A stretch of 8,747 bases of DNA from an uncultured Clostridia bacterium (GTDB lineage: Bacteria > Bacillota > Clostridia > Oscillospirales > Oscillospiraceae): the NCBI GenBank assembly GCA_947177005.1, contig CAMWSZ010000104.1:1-8747 (forward strand), written 5' to 3'. This document shows positions 5,804-8,747 of the stretch, piece after piece. The translations under genes and the position numbers were made by a program. The notes under the pieces were generated by a model. It saw nothing but the letters and a program-made list of their open reading frames with translations, was not told the origin of the DNA and did no database searches. Within the stretch, counting starts at the first letter, position 1; each line of letters opens with the position of its first letter.

Positions 5804-6755
5804 TTAAACATTTTATTACCTGTACATTGATTTCTTCAACGCTTTTTAAGCTTCCTGGTACATCTAGGCATTCCAAGCTGCAAATTTCATAAACCTCCCT
5901 AGCGAGTTCTTTATAGATATCGTGGCAGCACATCAACAGCTCCTGAGATTTTTCGTAAACATCCAACCCATGGACGTATTCACGATTTTTCTTCAGTATA
6001 TTCTCTTGACACAAGTCTGTTTTCGCGTCAAGATAAATATAAATATCCGGAAGAGGTAACATAAGCTGTATATGCTCTAATCCAAAGACCCAATCTGCAA
6101 ATTTGCGATTCAAACCACGATACTTGCGAGCGGATTGGTATACTACACTAGACAATGTATAGCGGTTAAAAATAACATATTCATACTTGTCAATTTCAAT
6201 GCTGTTAATTGTCCGCCACCGATCAAGGGCATACCACAAACACATAGATTTCTCATCTAAATTCATCGCAGAAACATTGTTTTTTCCAGAAAGGAACCCT
6301 CCAATTTCTTTACCAAAAAAACTTGAGTATTGGGGGAAATCGACTATACATACTCGTTTTCCCTCTTGCTTTAGCCTAGCATATAGCTCATGCGCTTGTA
6401 CTGTCTTTCCAGACCCATCTAGCCCTTCGATACCAATAATGATGGGTTTTTTACTGATCAGATTATTAAGAAAATCATTAAAAAGGTATGCAGCAGTTTC
6501 AGCAGATAATGAAAATGAATTGGAAAAGTGAATAACACATTCGTTTCGGGCAACGGGATCAAAGCGGATACTTTCATCAGCAATAATGCTTTGATAGAGC
6601 CAAACAAATGCATCTAAAGCCTCTTTTTTTGTTTGATCAGTGGAGAAATACAGCGAGGGCCCTCGGAACCAACGTAAAATAGTGCGAAACTCAAAATCTG
6701 TTAACGTATGATTGTCAAAATATTTCTGAGCAATTTGAAAAAAATTTTTTTTCAT
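5781..6755 (-). CDS. Thymidylate-kinase-like nucleotide kinase with an extra N-terminal domain
   Basis: The start ATG at 6753-6755 follows AAAGGAG by 5 nt. Of 324 residues, about 1-105 are a helical N-terminal region of no family I recognise (NFFQIAQKYFDNHTLTDFEF onward). The rest is a P-loop kinase of the thymidylate kinase class: Walker A GLDGSGKT (111-118), DFPQY (139-143), LWYALDRW (173-180), NRYTLSSVVYQ (197-207) where the family has Asp-Arg-Tyr, PDIYIYLD (236-243), and a lid-like segment NREYVHGLDVYE (257-268). Canonical thymidylate kinase is about 210 residues, so this is an elongated, probably specialised nucleotide kinase. The Asp-to-Asn change in the DRY motif may alter substrate choice. 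First gene of the four-gene operon, overlapping the radical SAM gene, so it likely feeds that enzyme a phosphorylated nucleotide or phosphorylates its product. Confidence 0.88.
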   Translation of the reverse strand: MKKNFFQIAQKYFDNHTLTDFEFRTILRWFRGPSLYFSTDQTKKEALDAFVWLYQSIIADESIRFDPVARNECVIHFSNSFSLSAETAAYLFNDFLNNLISKKPIIIGIEGLDGSGKTVQAHELYARLKQEGKRVCIVDFPQYSSFFGKEIGGFLSGKNNVSAMNLDEKSMCLWYALDRWRTINSIEIDKYEYVIFNRYTLSSVVYQSARKYRGLNRKFADWVFGLEHIQLMLPLPDIYIYLDAKTDLCQENILKKNREYVHGLDVYEKSQELLMCCHDIYKELAREVYEICSLECLDVPGSLKSVEEINVQVIKCLNEYDLYV

Positions 6756-6868
6756 ATTATCTCCTTTACAACCCTAGATATCAGTCTGGCAGAGATAGTG
6801 TTTCCAAGGCAATTCAGTAGTATCCCATACTTAGTATCAATTCTCTCCAGTACGACCAGTCCATAGCT

Positions 6869-6897
6869 ATTATAACATATTCTGTCCGCATATTCTA
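6869..6897 (-). promoter_or_regulatory. Extended -10 promoter of the kinase/radical SAM/caspase operon
   Basis: On the minus strand, TGTTATAAT gives a consensus -10 (TATAAT, 6869-6874) with the extended TG. The -35 at 17-nt spacing is poor (TAGAAT, 6892-6897), as is common for extended -10 promoters. The start would fall near 6862, leaving a leader of about 107 nt before the kinase ATG. A MITE target duplication begins only 5 nt upstream of the -35. Confidence 0.6.
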
Positions 6898-6901
6898 GTT
6901 C

Positions 6902-6911
6902 AATTGCAAGA
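6902..6911. repeat. Target-site duplication, left copy, of MITE 1
   Basis: AATTGCAAGA, repeated exactly at 7118-7127 on the other side of the 206-bp element. Confidence 0.85.
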
Positions 6912-7117
6912 CACGGTAATTGAACTAGTAAACAAATTATGAACAAAGTCCGCATTCATACGACCGGGCGGCCCATGAAACATAAATTATCACGTCGGAT
7001 TTGCATAATTTATCATATCATTATAAATTATTATTCTCATAGGTAAGAGTGGTCTATAGCCCGTTCATAGTTTAGTCGCAATTTGTTTATAAAATATCAA
7101 CTCATTCAAATGCCGTA
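6912..7117 (+). mobile_element. MITE-like element, copy 1 (206 bp)
   Basis: The element is bounded by perfect 10-bp direct repeats (AATTGCAAGA). Its ends are imperfect inverted repeats: CACGGTAATTGAACTAGT inward from the left and TACGGCATTTGAATGAGT inward from the right. It aligns without gaps to the reverse complement of 7545-7750, which has exactly the same length; a hand count gives about 136 of 206 identical positions (66%), rising to 85-90% at the ends. It encodes no protein. It is therefore a non-autonomous transposable element, mobilised by a transposase not seen here. Repeated TGAAC motifs lie within the ends. The 10-bp duplication fits some IS4-type elements, but the parent family is not identified. 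Confidence 0.88.
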
Positions 7118-7127
7118 AATTGCAAGA
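7118..7127. repeat. Target-site duplication, right copy, of MITE 1
   Basis: AATTGCAAGA, identical to 6902-6911. Confidence 0.85.
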
Positions 7128-7534
7128 TATTTATAATAGTGACCTCTTCTATTCGTATAAAGTTACACATTTCGAAAAATCACTATCTCATTTCTGCCAA
7201 TATCCTCAATCTGACATTCTATGTAGTTACACATATACGGTTACAAATGATAGAAATAGGCGCATCGTTTAAAGTGTTCCGCTAACACTGTAGGCATCCT
7301 TTTGTAACTATATCTTGCCATCAACGTCCGCCGTTTGATTGGCACGCAGTTCTATCAATTGCCATAAAGGATATGCAATCGAACGCTTGAAAAAAATCAA
7401 GGCCTGAACAATCATCGGTTAAGCATCAATGGGGAGTTCACTTCCTAAAGCTAAGGCATCCCGCTGGATAACCATGTAGCTTTTCAGCTATTTTTTATAG
7501 TATACCACATTTGTTCAGACACATCAAGCTGGTA
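7128..7534. other. Non-coding stretch between the two MITEs
   Basis: I see no credible gene in these 407 nt on either strand. They carry GTTACACAT twice (7162-7170 and 7226-7234) and GTTACAAAT (7240-7248), with AGTTACAAAA on the opposite strand near 7301-7309 and GTTACAAAT in reverse orientation at 7853-7861. These could be binding sites of a regulator. The right part is hairpin-rich and ends in a small terminator-like structure. Confidence 0.5.
7447..7496 (+). promoter_or_regulatory. Attenuator-like pair of alternative hairpins
   Basis: TAGCT (7477-7481) pairs with AGCTA (7486-7490) and is followed by six T, a short intrinsic-terminator shape. The same TAGCTTT (7477-7483) can instead pair perfectly with AAAGCTA (7447-7453), enclosing a small ATCC/GGAT hairpin (7458-7461 with 7466-7469). 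The two are mutually exclusive, as in terminator/antiterminator switches. No plus-strand gene follows; MITE 2 starts 48 nt downstream. The stems are short, so chance is possible. Confidence 0.3.
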
Positions 7535-7544
7535 TGAGGAAAAA
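7535..7544. repeat. Target-site duplication, left copy, of MITE 2
   Basis: TGAGGAAAAA, repeated exactly at 7751-7760. Confidence 0.88.
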
Positions 7545-7750
7545 TACGGTATTTGAACGAGTTAACATTCTATGAACAAATTATAACTGAACTATGAACG
7601 CACAATAATTCCCCCTACACAGTTGAATAAAAATTCATACAAAATGAACAGAATCATGCAAAACCAACGGGATAATCTATTTGTCCCAGACCGCCCAATT
7701 CGGCAGAAGCGGATTTTGTTAACAGTTTGTTTACTCGTTCAAATACCGTG
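7545..7750 (-). mobile_element. MITE-like element, copy 2 (206 bp, inverted relative to copy 1)
   Basis: The element is flanked by perfect 10-bp duplications (TGAGGAAAAA). Its two ends are better preserved than in copy 1: both read ACGGTATTTGAACGAGT inward, 17 identical bases starting one base in from each end. The length equals copy 1 exactly, and alignment to its reverse complement needs no gaps. The shared interior includes TTATC near the middle of one arm and a long CGTTCATAGT block. It has no coding content. Divergence of about a third between the copies means they arose from separate, old insertions rather than a recent local duplication; the different target sequences agree. Confidence 0.9.
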
Positions 7751-7760
7751 TGAGGAAAAA
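7751..7760. repeat. Target-site duplication, right copy, of MITE 2
   Basis: TGAGGAAAAA, identical to 7535-7544. Confidence 0.88.
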
Positions 7761-7857
7761 GGTGGGACCAGCAAAAAATATGGTGGCAGCATTTATGGGA
7801 CCGCATAAAATTTCCTGTTTTTAATATTTTCCAGTGGAATGGCCATATTCACATTTG

Positions 7858-7871
7858 TAACTGCGCAGTTA
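7858..7871. repeat. 14-bp perfect palindrome downstream of the relaxase gene
   Basis: TAACTGCGCAGTTA is fully self-complementary. It overlaps a reverse-orientation GTTACAAAT (7853-7861). It could be a dimeric regulator site or, less likely, part of a terminator; no T-run follows. Confidence 0.5.
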
Positions 7872-7902
7872 TGTCGAATATTACTTACACAAATTATACT
7901 GC

Positions 7903-7932
7903 TAAACCTTTATCGCCGCCACCACAGGTTTA
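7903..7932 (-). terminator. Weak hairpin overlapping the relaxase stop codon
   Basis: TAAACCT (7903-7909) pairs with AGGTTTA (7926-7932) around a 16-nt GC-rich loop, with the relaxase stop inside the stem. No clear T-run follows on the minus strand, so a terminator role is tentative. Confidence 0.3.
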
Positions 7933-8747
7933 CCTCTCAATTGAGCTCTCTTTCTGCTGCTGTTTCGTTGAATGCTCTATCTGTGCACTATGGAGAACCC
8001 TGGAGATAAATGCCCTTACCCTTTCAGGTGCTCTCTTAATGGCAGCAAGAAAGTCTTTCGTCTGCTCCTTTAATTCCTCATACCGCCGTTTCCATATCTG
8101 TGCATCACGTCGGGCAGATTTCAGATCACGCTTCAAATCTCTAATAGTACCGTCTGCTGCTACACCCTTCTTGGCAAGCTGCTTCAAATCCTTGGCCTCC
8201 TGCTGGGACAACTTCACATTACCCAGCAGTGTTTTGCGTCCCATATTGTCAATCTCCGTAAAAGTTGTCGCTACCCCCTTTTGAACCTCGATCTTCTGCT
8301 CCATCTTTTGAAGGGTTTGACCCTTTTTCTCAACTTGACGTTCCAGTACCGCCAGCCGTTTCTGCTCACATTCCGTCTTGAACTGTGTCACTGTCAAATG
8401 TTCTTCTGAACTGCCACGCTCCCCTCGCTCCACATCGGTGTAACCAGCAGCCCGCATAGCATTATAGAAATCATCTTGGAGAACACTGTACGACTTTCGT
8501 AGCACAGGCTTGCCGTTCTTTTGCAGGATAGGTTTTCCCTGCTCGTCCACCGCGGGGTGGGACTTCCACTTTTTGCTGCTACTCACTTGGGTGATCGTTT
8601 CCCTGACAGTTCCGACCAGAGATTTGTTTTTGGACCACTTGGACCACAGGACCTGCTTCTCCACCACGGGTATGTAGACCACATGGAGATGGTAGTGGTA
8701 CACATCCCGTCCCAGGGCTTCCGACATGGCCCGGTTGCGCTCGTCGG
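7930..8747 (-). CDS. MobV/Pre-type plasmid mobilisation relaxase, C-terminal part (5' end outside the window)
   Basis: The frame is open through base 8747 (DERNRAMSEALGRDVYHYHL), so the ATG at 8727 is internal, not the start. MobV/Pre proteins nick the transfer origin of mobilisable plasmids and integrated elements. The histidine-rich metal-binding motif is visible as YHYHLHVVYIPVV near the left edge. Next come a Lys-rich domain (SKWSKNKSLVGTVRETI), the repeated GKPILQKNGKPVLRKSYSVL segment, and GSSEEHLTVTQFKTECEQKR, seen in Clostridia mobilisation proteins. The last half is a long charged coiled coil (EKKGQTLQKMEQKIEVQ; LKRDLKSARRDAQIWKRRYE), usual for this family. GC content looks higher than in the central operon, suggesting a different origin. 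No replication or other transfer gene is in view. Confidence 0.88.
   Translation of the reverse strand, partial: DERNRAMSEALGRDVYHYHLHVVYIPVVEKQVLWSKWSKNKSLVGTVRETITQVSSSKKWKSHPAVDEQGKPILQKNGKPVLRKSYSVLQDDFYNAMRAAGYTDVERGERGSSEEHLTVTQFKTECEQKRLAVLERQVEKKGQTLQKMEQKIEVQKGVATTFTEIDNMGRKTLLGNVKLSQQEAKDLKQLAKKGVAADGTIRDLKRDLKSARRDAQIWKRRYEELKEQTKDFLAAIKRAPERVRAFISRVLHSAQIEHSTKQQQKESSIER

Noticed and set aside
6752..6955. 67-codon minus-strand frame ending in a 4-nt overlap with the kinase ATG
   Set aside because: Its ATG and first codons lie in the MITE end, and the operon's extended -10 promoter lies inside it, so the promoter could not transcribe its start. The overlap comes from TGA within ATATGA and carries little weight alone.
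7128..7534. Retron or other reverse-transcriptase-linked RNA
   Set aside because: There is no reverse transcriptase gene in the window and no msr/msd-type inverted ends.
6912..7750. Invertible DNA segment (phase switch) bounded by inverted repeats
   Set aside because: The repeats are only about 66% identical overall and each has its own target duplication, so they are separate insertions; no invertase gene is in view.
7623..7808. 61-codon plus-strand frame
   Set aside because: Most of it is MITE 2 sequence and there is no convincing ribosome site; the matching part of MITE 1 is not coding.

Overview
The window looks like an accessory, mobile part of a Clostridia-type (low-to-mid GC Firmicutes, probably gut) genome. 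The evidence is the AGGAGG-type ribosome sites, an IS3-family orfA at the left edge, a MobV/Pre-type relaxase at the right edge and several other mobile-DNA traces. No rRNA, tRNA or CRISPR array is visible, and I cannot name the species.

Left block (1-2200). A truncated-by-window IS3-type orfA (minus) sits against the 3' end of a lipoprotein gene (minus) whose last residues may be encoded by the IS end. Divergent from the lipoprotein gene is a small XRE/Cro-CI regulator (plus). It converges on a 72-residue unknown gene (minus), and the two stop codons lie in opposite arms of a perfect 16-bp hairpin. The 8-mer GTCAACAC/GTGTTGAC overlaps the -35 boxes of both minus-strand promoters and the regulator's own ribosome-binding region, so the three genes may form one regulon.

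Gap 2171-2671 has no gene. It holds a 21-nt direct repeat, a strong bidirectional terminator, and a possible attachment-site region: a 13-nt match to the usual 3' end of guaA, two TTCCGGAA palindromes and flanking inverted GCAACC repeats.

Centre (2672-6755, minus). Four genes overlap or nearly overlap and run from one extended -10 promoter: a P-loop nucleotide kinase of the thymidylate-kinase class with an unknown N-terminal domain; a radical SAM enzyme with some viperin-like features; a small one-helix membrane protein; and a caspase-like protease with a long helical, HEAT-like C-terminus. My reading is an uncharacterised antiviral or abortive-infection operon. The kinase and radical SAM enzyme would make or process a modified nucleotide, and the membrane protein and protease would be the effector arm. 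This is inference; the individual folds are well supported by motifs.

Right block (6869-8747). About 1 kb without genes contains two 206-bp MITE-like elements in opposite orientation, each with inverted ends and perfect 10-bp target duplications. One sits directly upstream of the operon promoter. Between them is non-coding DNA with repeated GTTACA motifs and an attenuator-like hairpin pair. The window closes with the C-terminal part of a MobV-family relaxase (minus).
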